Counted from the first letter of the stretch, positions 53,935 through 61,863 are shown. The stretch: DNA of 64,000 bases from Nitrospira sp. (GCA_005116965.1 SWDG01000022.1:118768-182767), one strand, 5' to 3'. Made by a program: numbers and translations. The notes: generated by a model not told the origin, from the sequence alone.

Positions 53935-55038
53935 ATGGTCACACAGGAGTTGGCGCACGCTCAGGATGAACTCCAACAGTACCACCAAAGGCTGACCGCG
54001 TTGCATCATCTTACCGATGCACTTGCGTCCTCACCGGACGAAGAAGCGATCATCAAGGTTCTGACGAAAGGATTGCCGCCCCTGGTCGATCCCGTCATGG
54101 TTGGAGTTGCGAGATCACAACGCAACCGAGTATGGATCTGGTCGGACTCCCAGAGTCGTGAACGGGAGGCGCATGTGCGCCGGTACCTACTTCGTAGGCT
54201 CGGTCAATCTCCGTCTCACGATGCTGAATCGAACGCTCCTCTGCGGGGTTGCCGTTCGCGGCATCTTCGACTCGTTCCACCGTCGGCGTTGCACGCGCCC
54301 ATACAAGAACAGGATTCGACACTGGGACAAGAGGTGCCTCTTAGCCTCGGATCGGAGGAGAGCGGCCTCCTCCTTGTTCAACTGAAAGATCAAGATCATT
54401 TTACTCCACGCGAACGAGAAGCGCTCGAGACAGTCGGTGCCGCTCTGTCGCTTGCCCTGCGTTATGCCGAGACACATCAGCAAGCAAGGACGCACGCTCT
54501 TCGCGACCCACTCACGGACTTGCTTAACCCTCAGGCATTCGAGCGTGCGCTGATGCGGGAGTTGAGTGTTGGACTTCGTTACGGTGTGCCGGCTTGTCTG
54601 TTGCTGCTGGACTTGGATTTCTTCAGGATTGTCAATGACCGACTCGGCCATACCGCAGGGGATCAGGTGCTCAAGATGGCCGCTGATCTCATACGAGGGA
54701 CAGTGCGTGATAGCGATATAGTTGGTCGATACAGAGGCAACACCTTCGCGGTCGTACTGCCGCATACCAATAGGCAACAGGCTCATTCTCTTGCGGAGAG
54801 GCTGCGAGAGCGTGTTGAGCGGTACCCCTTTACGATTGAGACTGGGCAGGTCCGTACCACGGCAAGTATCGGCTTGGCTGCGGTTCCAGATACCACTGTG
54901 GTGTCAGTTTCGGAGTGGATCATGGTTGGCGATGTCGCTCTGAATGATGCAAAGTCCCAAGGACGGAACCGGGTGATTCTTCATGCTCCGAAACCGCCTG
55001 GAGTTGCGTGCGCTCTGGCACTGAGTTGTGCAGCATAG
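53935..55038 (+). CDS. GAF-like and degenerate GGDEF protein with intact I-site
   Basis: The 367-residue protein has a GAF-like region at about residues 20-170 and a GGDEF domain at about 185-345 (RDPLTDLLNPQAFERALMRE, LLLDLDFFRIVNDRLGH). The active-site GGDEF reads RGNTF (residues 267-271), so c-di-GMP synthesis is unlikely. The inhibitory-site motif RDSD (258-261), an RxxD five residues upstream, is kept. It may therefore be a c-di-GMP receptor. A TTG two codons upstream is an alternative start. A PilZ gene follows and overlaps the end of the frame region. Confidence 0.85.
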   Translation: MVTQELAHAQDELQQYHQRLTALHHLTDALASSPDEEAIIKVLTKGLPPLVDPVMVGVARSQRNRVWIWSDSQSREREAHVRRYLLRRLGQSPSHDAESNAPLRGCRSRHLRLVPPSALHAPIQEQDSTLGQEVPLSLGSEESGLLLVQLKDQDHFTPREREALETVGAALSLALRYAETHQQARTHALRDPLTDLLNPQAFERALMRELSVGLRYGVPACLLLLDLDFFRIVNDRLGHTAGDQVLKMAADLIRGTVRDSDIVGRYRGNTFAVVLPHTNRQQAHSLAERLRERVERYPFTIETGQVRTTASIGLAAVPDTTVVSVSEWIMVGDVALNDAKSQGRNRVILHAPKPPGVACALALSCAA

Positions 55039-55057
55039 CCCTGAAAGTGACCTGATC

Positions 55058-55663
55058 ATGGCATCTCCTGTCACGACATCGTCCGTCCCATCCACGAGCG
55101 CCACCGATGAACGGCGCGAATGGATCAGAATCGATGGTCGAGTGCTGATGGAATATCGCGTGGTGGCTGAGATAGGAACGGAGGCTCCTGTCTCAGCCAA
55201 CAACGCCACTCCAGAGACGATCTCCGCGGTCGTTACGCAGCCGACTGTGGATCTGTGCGCGCACGCAGGAGAGTCATTGATCGACTCACCGGTGCTTCCA
55301 TGGATCATGAAAGTCGACTATTTACTTGAAGTCATCCTCAACTCGTTGGCAATCAGTCATCCGGCAAGTGTGAACATGGCGCGACCGATGGATGTCAATC
55401 TGAGCGGGGGGGGAGTAGGATTCGTCGCCTCTCGGGAATTCATGACCGGTGAGCAGCTGGCAATCAAGATGATTCTTCCGCCATTCAGGCTCATCCAGAC
55501 GCTCACGAGAGTGATTCGTTCGGTCCCTCAGGCAGACGGCCAAGGGTTTGCTATCGCCACTGAATTCATCGACCTGAAGGCCGATGATCAAGAACATTTG
55601 ATTCGCCACATTCTTCAGACACAAGCCGAACGATTGAGAGCCCGCCGGCAGTCCGTTCAGTGA
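55058..55663 (+). CDS. PilZ-domain protein with long insertion
   Basis: The 201-residue protein carries the two PilZ motifs, an Arg-rich start of the domain (ERREWIRIDGR) and NLSGGG (NxSxxG) in DVNLSGGGVGFVASRE. They are separated by about 100 residues, much more than usual, by a segment that ends with a helical VDYLLEVILNSLAISH stretch. c-di-GMP binding is plausible but less certain than for the YcgR-like protein. ATG 55058 is chosen; a GTG ten codons upstream overlaps the GGDEF gene. Confidence 0.7.
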   Translation: MASPVTTSSVPSTSATDERREWIRIDGRVLMEYRVVAEIGTEAPVSANNATPETISAVVTQPTVDLCAHAGESLIDSPVLPWIMKVDYLLEVILNSLAISHPASVNMARPMDVNLSGGGVGFVASREFMTGEQLAIKMILPPFRLIQTLTRVIRSVPQADGQGFAIATEFIDLKADDQEHLIRHILQTQAERLRARRQSVQ

Positions 55664-55688
55664 ATTCCAATCATTGCTGGGAGGATAG

Positions 55689-56588
55689 CTATGCCGCTTG
55701 AGCAGGAGTGGCCGTGAGGAGTTGGAGTAGCGTCTCACCTGTCTTCACCAGCGCAGTGGCAGCAGGAGAAGTGGGCGCATGCTGAACCAGTGGGACGTAC
55801 GCACGTACCGCCTGTTCCATCGCCGGGTCGTCTGGAATCTCACCAAGTAGAGTTAAGTCTCCGCCAACATACTCTTTGAGTAGTTTCTTTAGCTGGAGCA
55901 CGTTGACGCGGGCACGTCCGGACACGCGATTGAGGATGAGGGCTGGCTGAAACGCTCGTAGCGTCGTTTCCGCGATCGTGCGACCGGATTCATCTGTTTT
56001 ACCTGCGACATCCAATACTTCTTCCACGCTGCTGTAATCACGGTTCGCAAGACCTTCTACCAAGACATCCCGCATCACGAACATCGACAAGACCCGACGA
56101 ATCGCCGCCAGTTTGATGAACCGGTAGAGATCCAGGACAGAGGTAGGGTCCGGGGTTGCGACTGCGACGTGATAGTCGGCCATCAGAAAAAAATCGAGTG
56201 TATGATAACTCGCTCCGGCTCCGATATCGACGACGATCACGTCCGCGTGGATATCCTGAAAATTCCGGATGAGGCGCTTCTTCTGCGCATAGGCCATGTT
56301 GGCCGTCGCCAAGGTGTCGCCCGTGCCGGGAATAATCCGTAAGTTCGGGTGAATGGGGAGCGGGTGAGCCAGATCATCCAGCTGCTCAATGCGATGGTTG
56401 AGGAAGTCGGTCAGGGTACGTGGCGGATTGAGGAGGCCGACTAGCACATGCGCGTCGGCGCCGCCGACGTCAAGGTCTACGAGCACTACCTGTTTTCCCT
56501 TCTGTGCCAGGACGAGAGCCAGGTTGGCCGACACCACACTTTTCCCCACGCCACCTTTTCCCGATGCGACAGAGATCACCTGAGCCAT
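55689..56588 (-). CDS. Second MinD/ParA-like ATPase
   Basis: The 299-residue protein has the deviant Walker A motif GKGGVGKS at residues 10-17 and the ParA-type DLDVGGADAHVLVG loop. It is different from FlhG at 12.7 kb: it has a longer middle (MFVMRDVLVEGLANRDYSSV) and lies opposite to its neighbours, convergent with the PilZ gene. Function is unknown; positioning of chemoreceptor arrays or a second control of flagellar number are possible. AGGAACTGAACGCA precedes the ATG on the minus strand. Confidence 0.85.
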   Translation of the reverse strand: MAQVISVASGKGGVGKSVVSANLALVLAQKGKQVVLVDLDVGGADAHVLVGLLNPPRTLTDFLNHRIEQLDDLAHPLPIHPNLRIIPGTGDTLATANMAYAQKKRLIRNFQDIHADVIVVDIGAGASYHTLDFFLMADYHVAVATPDPTSVLDLYRFIKLAAIRRVLSMFVMRDVLVEGLANRDYSSVEEVLDVAGKTDESGRTIAETTLRAFQPALILNRVSGRARVNVLQLKKLLKEYVGGDLTLLGEIPDDPAMEQAVRAYVPLVQHAPTSPAATALVKTGETLLQLLTATPAQAA

Positions 56589-56728
56589 TGCGTTCAGTTC
56601 CTATTGGTTTGGGCCCAGTAGCACATCCTTTGTCGGTTGGAAGCGGAGAAACATGAATGGACATCGGTCATCTGAGTCGAATAGGTGCCAACCTCCCCTT
56701 GTTGGCTGAGATCCGCTTCTATCGGGTC

Positions 56729-56756
56729 CTCAAGTTTGCGAACCACCACACCGATA
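56729..56756 (+). promoter_or_regulatory. Sigma-28 promoter before the HTH gene
   Basis: TCAAG at 56729 and ACCGATAC at 56749 are 20 bases apart. The predicted start near 56763 lies only about five bases before the ATG at 56768, so the transcript would be almost leaderless. This site argues against the longer start at 56657. Confidence 0.62.
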
Positions 56757-56767
56757 CCTCAGTCGTC

Positions 56768-57001
56768 ATGAATAATGAAATATCCACAGCAACAGCGAGT
56801 CAGACCGAGGAGGCCACGGCGCACGAAGGAGAAATTCTTACGGTGACAGAGGTGGCTCGGTTTCTCCGGGTACCAAAGTCCACCGTCTATAAGCTCGCCC
56901 GAGTTGGTGAATTGCCAGCGTCAAAGATCGGAAAGCACTGGCGGTTCCTTCGCCGTGATATCCATGAATGGATGCATGGCCGGTCTCGGCAGAGCGAATG
57001 A
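56768..57001 (+). CDS. Excisionase-type helix-turn-helix protein
   Basis: A small DNA-binding protein of 77 residues with an HTH_17/MerR-type domain over most of its length: ILTVTEVARFLRVPKSTVYK, then LARVGELPASKIGKHWRF and RRDIHEWM. Such proteins often act as excisionases or small regulators. No integrase or phage gene is near, so a regulatory role is more likely. A frame extension back to ATG 56657 exists, but the sigma-28 site inside it supports the short form. It precedes cheY by about 300 bases, a gap with only a promoter in it. Confidence 0.72.
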   Translation: MNNEISTATASQTEEATAHEGEILTVTEVARFLRVPKSTVYKLARVGELPASKIGKHWRFLRRDIHEWMHGRSRQSE

Positions 57002-57179
57002 CCTGCGAGTGGCTGTCTGGTTGATCGTCACAAGGACTCGATGTTCTCTCTCATAGACGGCAAGACGCCAAGGTCATGAGTGGTGGACATGATTCTGCCG
57101 GCGACGGTCTCTCGGGAACAAGCATTCTTCCACGCATAGTGCCCATGTCCAAGTCAGCAAGGAGGCGAGCCGTTCCGGC

Positions 57180-57207
57180 TCAGGTGGCTGGACGAATATA
57201 CCGATAT
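57180..57207 (+). promoter_or_regulatory. Candidate sigma-28 promoter before cheY
   Basis: TCAGG at 57180 and ACCGATAT at 57200 are 20 bases apart, one mismatch from the window's -35 pattern. The predicted start near 57214 gives a leader of about 97 bases to cheY. The rest of the 57002-57310 gap contains only an unsupported 63-codon frame. Confidence 0.55.
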
Positions 57208-57310
57208 CTGATGAAGCGCCAAGGGGTAGTGGAAGGGTCCGACAATCCCACCATGGAGAGACCGTGAGTTGTCGCCGCTGTGTGAGACAAGCAAGTGATA
57301 AGGAGGCAGT

Positions 57311-57691
57311 ATGCCAGTTGATCTAAGCATGAAGGTCCTGGTGGTCGATGACATGGTGACGATGAGGAGAATCGTCAAAAATATCCTGAAACAGTTGGGG
57401 TTTGGCAATGTAGACGAAGCAGAAAACGGACAAGAAGCGCTGCAGAAGCTGCGGGCCGATACGTTCGGGTTTGTGGTGTCTGATTGGAACATGCCGATCA
57501 TGACTGGCATCGAGATGCTCCGGGCCATTCGGGCAGATGAAAAGCTCAAGACCATTCCTGTGCTGATGGTGACCGCCGAGGCGCAACAAAACAATTTGAT
57601 CGAAGCGGTGCAGGCAGGCGTCAGTAACTACATCGTCAAGCCTTTTACGGCTGAGACCATGCAGGAGAAGATTGGGAAGATCTTCAAGTAG
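57311..57691 (+). CDS. cheY: Chemotaxis response regulator CheY
   Basis: CheY-P binds FliM and changes motor rotation. The 126-residue single receiver domain has the acidic pair VVDDM, phospho-acceptor D58 ([11 protein letters not shown]), the conserved Thr in MVTAEA and Lys in VKPFT. SDWNMP followed by TG is especially CheY-like. AAGGAGG lies upstream of the ATG. cheZ follows after 44 bases, with motA and motB behind. The kinase CheA is not in the window. Confidence 0.95.
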   Translation: MPVDLSMKVLVVDDMVTMRRIVKNILKQLGFGNVDEAENGQEALQKLRADTFGFVVSDWNMPIMTGIEMLRAIRADEKLKTIPVLMVTAEAQQNNLIEAVQAGVSNYIVKPFTAETMQEKIGKIFK

Positions 57692-57735
57692 TCCGTGAGC
57701 CAGCAGGTCCGGGCTCATGCCGGAGTGGAGATGAG

Positions 57736-58332
57736 GTGGGGACTGTGTGCAACCAAGACCAAAAATTATACGAAGAACTCGGTGCATTAGCCCGTTTTGT
57801 AGACAACGCGAGGAACGCCATCTCGGCGGCCAGCCCCCAGATCATTTCCAGCAGTATGCAACTTCCGACTGCGGCCTCCCATTTGAGTGACCTGAGCAAG
57901 ATGACGGAGGACGGCACGCTCGAAGTCATGCGTTTGACGGAGATGATGCAGGATAGTCACGGGCAGATCGCGAAGGATCTTTCCGCGATCGTTGAGGTTC
58001 TGCGGGCGATTGATTGCGTCACTCTTGCTGAACGCCTCGGGAAGGTAGCCTCCGTTCTCGCGCAGGACGATAAATATCTGATGGAAATCATGACGGCTCT
58101 CTCCTTTCAAGATCTGGTGGCCCAGCGAGTGAAGAAACTCGTGACCATTCTTGACGAAGTGCAAGGAAAACTGATGGAACTCGTCGTCGTGTTTGGCCTG
58201 CAGGAAAGCCCCGAAGCGGCCAGTGAGGCGGGGACTGCTGGGGATTTGCTGAAACAACTCGAAGAATCGAAAACGACGGCCATGAAACAGAAAGTCGCCG
58301 ACGATATTCTGGCACAGTTTGGATTCAAGTAA
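57736..58332 (+). CDS. cheZ: CheY-P phosphatase CheZ
   Basis: CheZ removes phosphate from CheY. The 198-residue protein is helical. The catalytic region reads ALSFQDLVAQRVKKLV, with Q125 in the position of the catalytic Gln of E. coli CheZ (Q147). The last residues, ADDILAQFGFK, match the CheY-binding C-terminal peptide. The family is divergent, but both motifs plus the cheY neighbour make the call good. The start is GTG, with GAGGTGGGG around it and a second GTG two codons later. Confidence 0.88.
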   Translation: MGTVCNQDQKLYEELGALARFVDNARNAISAASPQIISSSMQLPTAASHLSDLSKMTEDGTLEVMRLTEMMQDSHGQIAKDLSAIVEVLRAIDCVTLAERLGKVASVLAQDDKYLMEIMTALSFQDLVAQRVKKLVTILDEVQGKLMELVVVFGLQESPEAASEAGTAGDLLKQLEESKTTAMKQKVADDILAQFGFK

Positions 58333-58345
58333 GGACTGTTGAGCG

Positions 58346-59116
58346 ATGGATATCGCAACCATTATTGGGATCATCCTTGCCTTGGGCTCCATTATCGGAG
58401 GCCAAATTCTGGAGGGTGGGCATGTCAGCTCGATTATGCAGCTCACCGCCCTCATCATCGTGGCGGGCGGGACGTTCGGCGCGGTGTGTGTACAGAATCC
58501 ACTGTCGGTGGTCATTAAGGCGTTCGGTGCGCTGTCTCTGGCGATCACAGGCCCCCATATCGACAATAAGGGAACCATTAAGCTGATCCTAGACCTTGCG
58601 AACGTCTCGCGAAAACAAGGCTTATTGGCGCTCGAAGGGAAACTCAAAGACATCAAAGATCCCTTCATAAAGAAGGGGATTCAGCTCATTGTCGACGGAA
58701 CCGATCCGAAAGCCGTGCACGAGATTCTCGAAATCGAGGTCGAACATCATGAAGAGCAAGGCGTCCATGCGGCCAAGGTATGGGAAGCGGCGGGTGGGTA
58801 CGCACCGTGCGTCGGCATTATTGGTGCTGTGCTTGGGCTGATTCACGTGATGGAGAATCTGGCCGATCCCTCCGCGCTCGGGGGTGGTATTGCCGTCGCC
58901 TTCGTCGCGACCGTGTATGGCGTTGGCTTGGCGAACCTCTTCTTTCTGCCGTTGGCCAATAAAATCAAGTTTAAGCTGAAAGAGGAGGCGGGATCACGCA
59001 ACGTCATCATCATGGGGCTTGTAGGACTTGCTCAGGGTGAAAACCCCAGATTGCTCCAGGAAAAGCTGGAAAGCGTACTCCCGCACAGCGAACGCACGAA
59101 GGAGACGAAGAAGTGA
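58346..59116 (+). CDS. motA: Flagellar stator protein MotA/PomA
   Basis: MotA and MotB form the ion channel that powers the motor. The 256-residue protein has four membrane segments (about 2-22, 31-51, 148-170 and 180-202) and a large cytoplasmic loop with conserved GPHIDNKGTIKL and LVDGTDPKAVHEILEIE. The segment AAGGYAPCVGIIGAVLGLIH is the pore-lining helix region. The length is close to PomA (sodium type), but the ion is not decided by sequence seen here. motB follows after a family A repeat. Confidence 0.94.
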   Translation: MDIATIIGIILALGSIIGGQILEGGHVSSIMQLTALIIVAGGTFGAVCVQNPLSVVIKAFGALSLAITGPHIDNKGTIKLILDLANVSRKQGLLALEGKLKDIKDPFIKKGIQLIVDGTDPKAVHEILEIEVEHHEEQGVHAAKVWEAAGGYAPCVGIIGAVLGLIHVMENLADPSALGGGIAVAFVATVYGVGLANLFFLPLANKIKFKLKEEAGSRNVIIMGLVGLAQGENPRLLQEKLESVLPHSERTKETKK

Positions 59117-59120
59117 CTCG

Positions 59121-59184
59121 TCGTTCGTGAAGCGTATCTTGTTCCGAACTCGGGCGCTTCACGTTTCACGTTTCACGCTTCACG
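59121..59184. repeat. Family A palindromic repeat, copy 2, between motA and motB
   Basis: CGTTCGTGAAGCGTATC faces GCGCTTCACGTTTCACG on the other arm. The right side contains two tandem TTTCACG units and a final CGCTTCACG. It starts within five bases of the motA stop and ends just before the motB Shine-Dalgarno region. Confidence 0.8.
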
Positions 59185-59191
59185 ATCGTAA

Positions 59192-60031
59192 ATGTCCAAG
59201 AAGAAGCACGAAGAGCATGAAAATCACGAGCGGTGGCTGGTCTCCTATGCCGACTTTATCACGTTGCTGTTTGCGTTCTTCGTCGTGATGTACTCGATCT
59301 CGTCGGTCAATGTCGGAAAGTACCGAACCGTCAGCGAATCGATCAAAGCTGCGCTGAATCCAATCGTTAGTCCTCCATCCTCACCAACACCGTTGGCACT
59401 GAGTACAAGCAAAGCTGCGCTGACGGCTCCAGATTCACCTGGGAGCAAAGAGGTCGCCATCCGCAAACTGAGGAATTTGGTCAAAGGCATCAAGGCGTCG
59501 CCTCAATTAGCGATGGTGCGGATCACCGAAAAGGTGAATGGCGATATCGTGATCACCATTCCGGACCAGCTCCTCTTTAATAGCGGAGAAGCCGCCGTGC
59601 GTTCTGAGGCGCTGCGGTTTCTTGAGGGGCTTGGCACGGCCATTATTGAATTGAATCGGCATACCAGGATCGAGGGGCATACGGACAATGTTCCTATTCG
59701 TACTACGCAGTTTCCGTCCAATTGGGAATTATCCTCAACACGGGCCGTGATGGTCGTGCGAGTGCTGTCCGAGCTTTACGGAGTACCGGCGGATCACTTG
59801 GCGGCCGTTGGGCATGCCGAGACTAGGCCCGTGACGGCCAATGCAGATGCGGAACAGAGGGCGAAGAACCGTCGAGTCGAGGTCGTCATTCTTGAGCAGG
59901 CTCCGCCTGCCCCTATTCTTCAGACGGAGAACAATTCGGATGTGTTCGGGCGATCGACGGATGATGGGTCGTCGAACGCGTCACAGTTGGTTCCGGAATT
60001 ATCCGGAGAGGGGCGAGTGCCAACGCCATAG
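59192..60031 (+). CDS. motB: Flagellar stator protein MotB
   Basis: MotB anchors the stator to peptidoglycan. The 279-residue protein begins with a charged tail and one membrane helix, SYADFITLLFAFFVVMYS, with the essential ion-binding D21. Residues 135-245 form an OmpA-type peptidoglycan-binding domain: EGHTDNVPIRT, SNWELSSTRAV and NRRVEVVIL. The C-terminal 35 residues are a variable tail. The upstream gap is filled by a repeat, and the Shine-Dalgarno is weak. Confidence 0.95.
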   Translation: MSKKKHEEHENHERWLVSYADFITLLFAFFVVMYSISSVNVGKYRTVSESIKAALNPIVSPPSSPTPLALSTSKAALTAPDSPGSKEVAIRKLRNLVKGIKASPQLAMVRITEKVNGDIVITIPDQLLFNSGEAAVRSEALRFLEGLGTAIIELNRHTRIEGHTDNVPIRTTQFPSNWELSSTRAVMVVRVLSELYGVPADHLAAVGHAETRPVTANADAEQRAKNRRVEVVILEQAPPAPILQTENNSDVFGRSTDDGSSNASQLVPELSGEGRVPTP

Positions 60032-60059
60032 ATGGCGTAGGGATGTCCTGCAGCGGCAT

Positions 60060-60087
60060 TCAAGCCTCGTTCTCAAACAACCGACAG
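60060..60087 (+). promoter_or_regulatory. Candidate sigma-28 promoter before the STAS gene
   Basis: TCAAG at 60060 and ACCGACAG at 60080 are 20 bases apart. The -35 is perfect, and the -10 has C in place of T. The predicted start near 60094 is 32 bases before the ATG. Confidence 0.5.
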
Positions 60088-60125
60088 TATGATTCAGTGA
60101 TTGCAGTGAGGAGAGGGCTCGCGCT

Positions 60126-60428
60126 ATGACCACGGAGTCATTAACGGTACAATCGTCTCCAGCAGACGATCAGAACCCCAGACATCTCGCTCCAAAAGGG
60201 GATATCACCATATTTGAGGCGGGGGAATTTAAAGACTCGCTGACGAAACTGTTCAAAAACGATGGACTGGTCTCAGTAGACCTCAGTGGTGTTGCCAGAG
60301 TCGATACGGCGGCGATTCAGCTGCTGTTGGCCGCCAAGAAAGAAAACCGAATGTTCGTATCAGGCATTTCCGAAGACTTACAGACACGATTACATCAACT
60401 TGGATTTACCGGATCACTTGGCGAATGA
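60126..60428 (+). CDS. STAS-domain protein, chemotaxis-associated
   Basis: A 100-residue STAS (anti-sigma-antagonist-like) domain, seen from GDITIFEAGEFKDSLTKLF and LVSVDLSGVARVDTAAIQLL. The phosphorylatable Ser/Thr of classical SpoIIAA would align with the VDTAA segment, so Thr is available. In chemotaxis-type clusters such proteins sit next to CheA-like kinases. Here the neighbours are remnants, and its partner is not clear. GAGGAGAG precedes the ATG. The stop overlaps an ATG of a 26-codon frame (60425-60505) which may be what is left of the next gene. Confidence 0.8.
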   Translation: MTTESLTVQSSPADDQNPRHLAPKGDITIFEAGEFKDSLTKLFKNDGLVSVDLSGVARVDTAAIQLLLAAKKENRMFVSGISEDLQTRLHQLGFTGSLGE

Positions 60429-60556
60429 AGGTCAGCACCCTGGAGACGGCCAACCGCGAGTCCAGCGGCCTGCGCATGGATAGGAAGCAGCGTGTGACGC
60501 TCTGAAGACCCCGCCAAGTCTGAGTTGTTCAAGGCTGCGGCAAGGATTGTAAACGT

Positions 60557-60982
60557 ATGACAATGACTTCAGGAAACCGCCGCCAAAAAGTCGCAGGTGA
60601 ATCGCTCCCAGTCGAGAACGCGCCGCAGCCAGTACTTCAGGCACATCAACAAGCCTGGGAAACCTTCGGCGTCGATGCGGTACAGGTCATTCCGATTCTC
60701 AAGGCCCAGATGACGGCGGTGACACGGGAAACGGAGCGAGCCGCGATGGAGCTGATGGGGCATCTTCAAGTGTTGGCTTCTGTGAGTGAGACCATCACGG
60801 CCAAAGAGCGAGCGGCCAGTTTGTCAAAGGCGGTGATGGCGATGGGCGGCAGGATCGAGGTCCGGACAGAGCTGAAGACCGGATCGACGTTTTCAGTCGT
60901 CTTGCCGCAGACCACGCCGGTGGACCGCTCAACAGCCCAGCAATACCACATTATCAAGGAGGTCGTGACGCATGACTACTGA
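60557..60982 (+). pseudogene. Fused remnant: helical chemotaxis domain joined to a histidine-kinase tail
   Basis: The 141-residue frame joins two unrelated parts. Residues 25-95 (VIPILKAQMTAVTRETERAA, then SLSKAVMAM) look like the start of a helical chemotaxis-associated protein. Residues 96-118 (GGRIEVRTELKTGSTFSVVLP) look like the last strands of a HATPase domain, with no N, G1 or G2 box before them. The simplest reading is an in-frame deletion that removed the end of one gene and most of a kinase. The stop overlaps the next gene. It may still make a small protein. Confidence 0.6.
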
Positions 60983-61730
60983 GTCTCCGAGGATTTTGCT
61001 TGCCGATGATGAAGATACGTTCCGCAAAGCCACAGCCACGCTCTTGGAGCAGGAGGGGTATCGATGTGATAGCGCACAGGATTTTGAGCAAGCCAGCCGG
61101 TTATTGATGGGTGAGCATGATGTGCTCATCTCCGATATTCGCATGCCGGGCAATATGCAGTTCGAGTTTCTCCGCGATGTCCGAACGCGGTTCCCGTTGC
61201 TTCCGATCGTGTTGGTGACCGGCTATCCTTCCGTTCAAACGGCGGTTGAGGCGCTCCGTCTTGGGTTTACGGATTACTTGCTCAAGCCGGTGGATTGGCC
61301 GGATCTGCGCCGAGCGGTGGCCGACGCGGTCAAGAAGACCAGCCTTGTGCGTATGACGACCTCGGTGCGAGAAGAAGCCAGTCGGCTCGTGGCATCGTTG
61401 GAGCATCTTCAGGAAACCTTGCCTCAGCTGGGCAGTGGAGCCAACGAACGAGAGCTGGCCTGGTCGCTCGATACGTTCCTCGCCCAGAGTTTCTCGTCGA
61501 TGGCGGTCTTGTCTTCCCGGATCCGGTCCGTGCTGACCAGCCAAATGCAAGGCCGTGCCGAGGCACCCACGGATGTGTGCCGCATGATGGCATGCCCACG
61601 ACTCGCTGTGTATCGGGAAGCACTGGAGGGGACGGTAGAGGTATTGGAGAAGACCAAGATCGCCTTCCGGTCCAAGGATCTTGGGCTCTTGCGGGGAAAA
61701 ATCGAGCAGTTGCTCCGCGAAGATGCGTGA
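60972..61730 (+). CDS. Response regulator with unknown helical C-terminal domain
   Basis: A 252-residue protein. Residues 5-120 are a receiver domain with acidic ADDED, phospho-acceptor D55 (ISDIRMPGNMQ), VTGYPS and LLKPVDW. Residues 140-250 are helical (SLEHLQETLPQLGSGANERE) with no recognised DNA-binding or enzymatic domain, so output is unknown. It overlaps the upstream remnant by 11 bases, as if once coupled to a kinase gene. Its TGA stop lies in a TGAAGCG repeat unit; it is possible that the C-terminus was trimmed there. Confidence 0.82.
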   Translation: MTTESPRILLADDEDTFRKATATLLEQEGYRCDSAQDFEQASRLLMGEHDVLISDIRMPGNMQFEFLRDVRTRFPLLPIVLVTGYPSVQTAVEALRLGFTDYLLKPVDWPDLRRAVADAVKKTSLVRMTTSVREEASRLVASLEHLQETLPQLGSGANERELAWSLDTFLAQSFSSMAVLSSRIRSVLTSQMQGRAEAPTDVCRMMACPRLAVYREALEGTVEVLEKTKIAFRSKDLGLLRGKIEQLLREDA

Positions 61731-61799
61731 AGCGTCGCTCGTGAAACGTGAAACGTATCTCGTTTCTGAATTCAGACGCTTCACGTTTCACGCTTCACA
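61727..61799. repeat. Family A palindromic repeat, copy 3
   Basis: The left side reads CGTGAAACGTGAAACGTATC and the right side GACGCTTCACGTTTCACGC, forming a long interrupted stem. It begins on the stop codon of the response regulator (GCGTGAAGCG). Confidence 0.82.
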
Positions 61800-61836
61800 T
61801 TCTCCGTCCCACGTTGTCCGATCGCCCCCCCACCGG

Positions 61837-61863
61837 TCAAGATTTCTTCGCCCATACCGATAG
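61837..61863 (+). promoter_or_regulatory. Sigma-28 promoter before the MCP remnant
   Basis: TCAAG at 61837 and ACCGATAG at 61856 are 19 bases apart, as at fliC. The predicted start near 61870 gives a leader of about 139 bases. Chemoreceptor genes are typical sigma-28 targets, so the site supports the identity of the broken gene that follows. Confidence 0.7.

Noticed and set aside
56590-56640. Sigma-28 site for the minus-strand MinD-like gene
   Set aside because: Best alignment is TCATG-N14-ACCGACAA, with mismatches in both boxes.
57076-57267. 63-codon open frame upstream of cheY
   Set aside because: Weak ribosome site, no recognisable product, and it contains the candidate sigma-28 promoter for cheY.
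60425-60505. 26-codon frame overlapping the STAS stop
   Set aside because: Too short to support as a gene; kept only as a possible leftover of a deleted neighbour.
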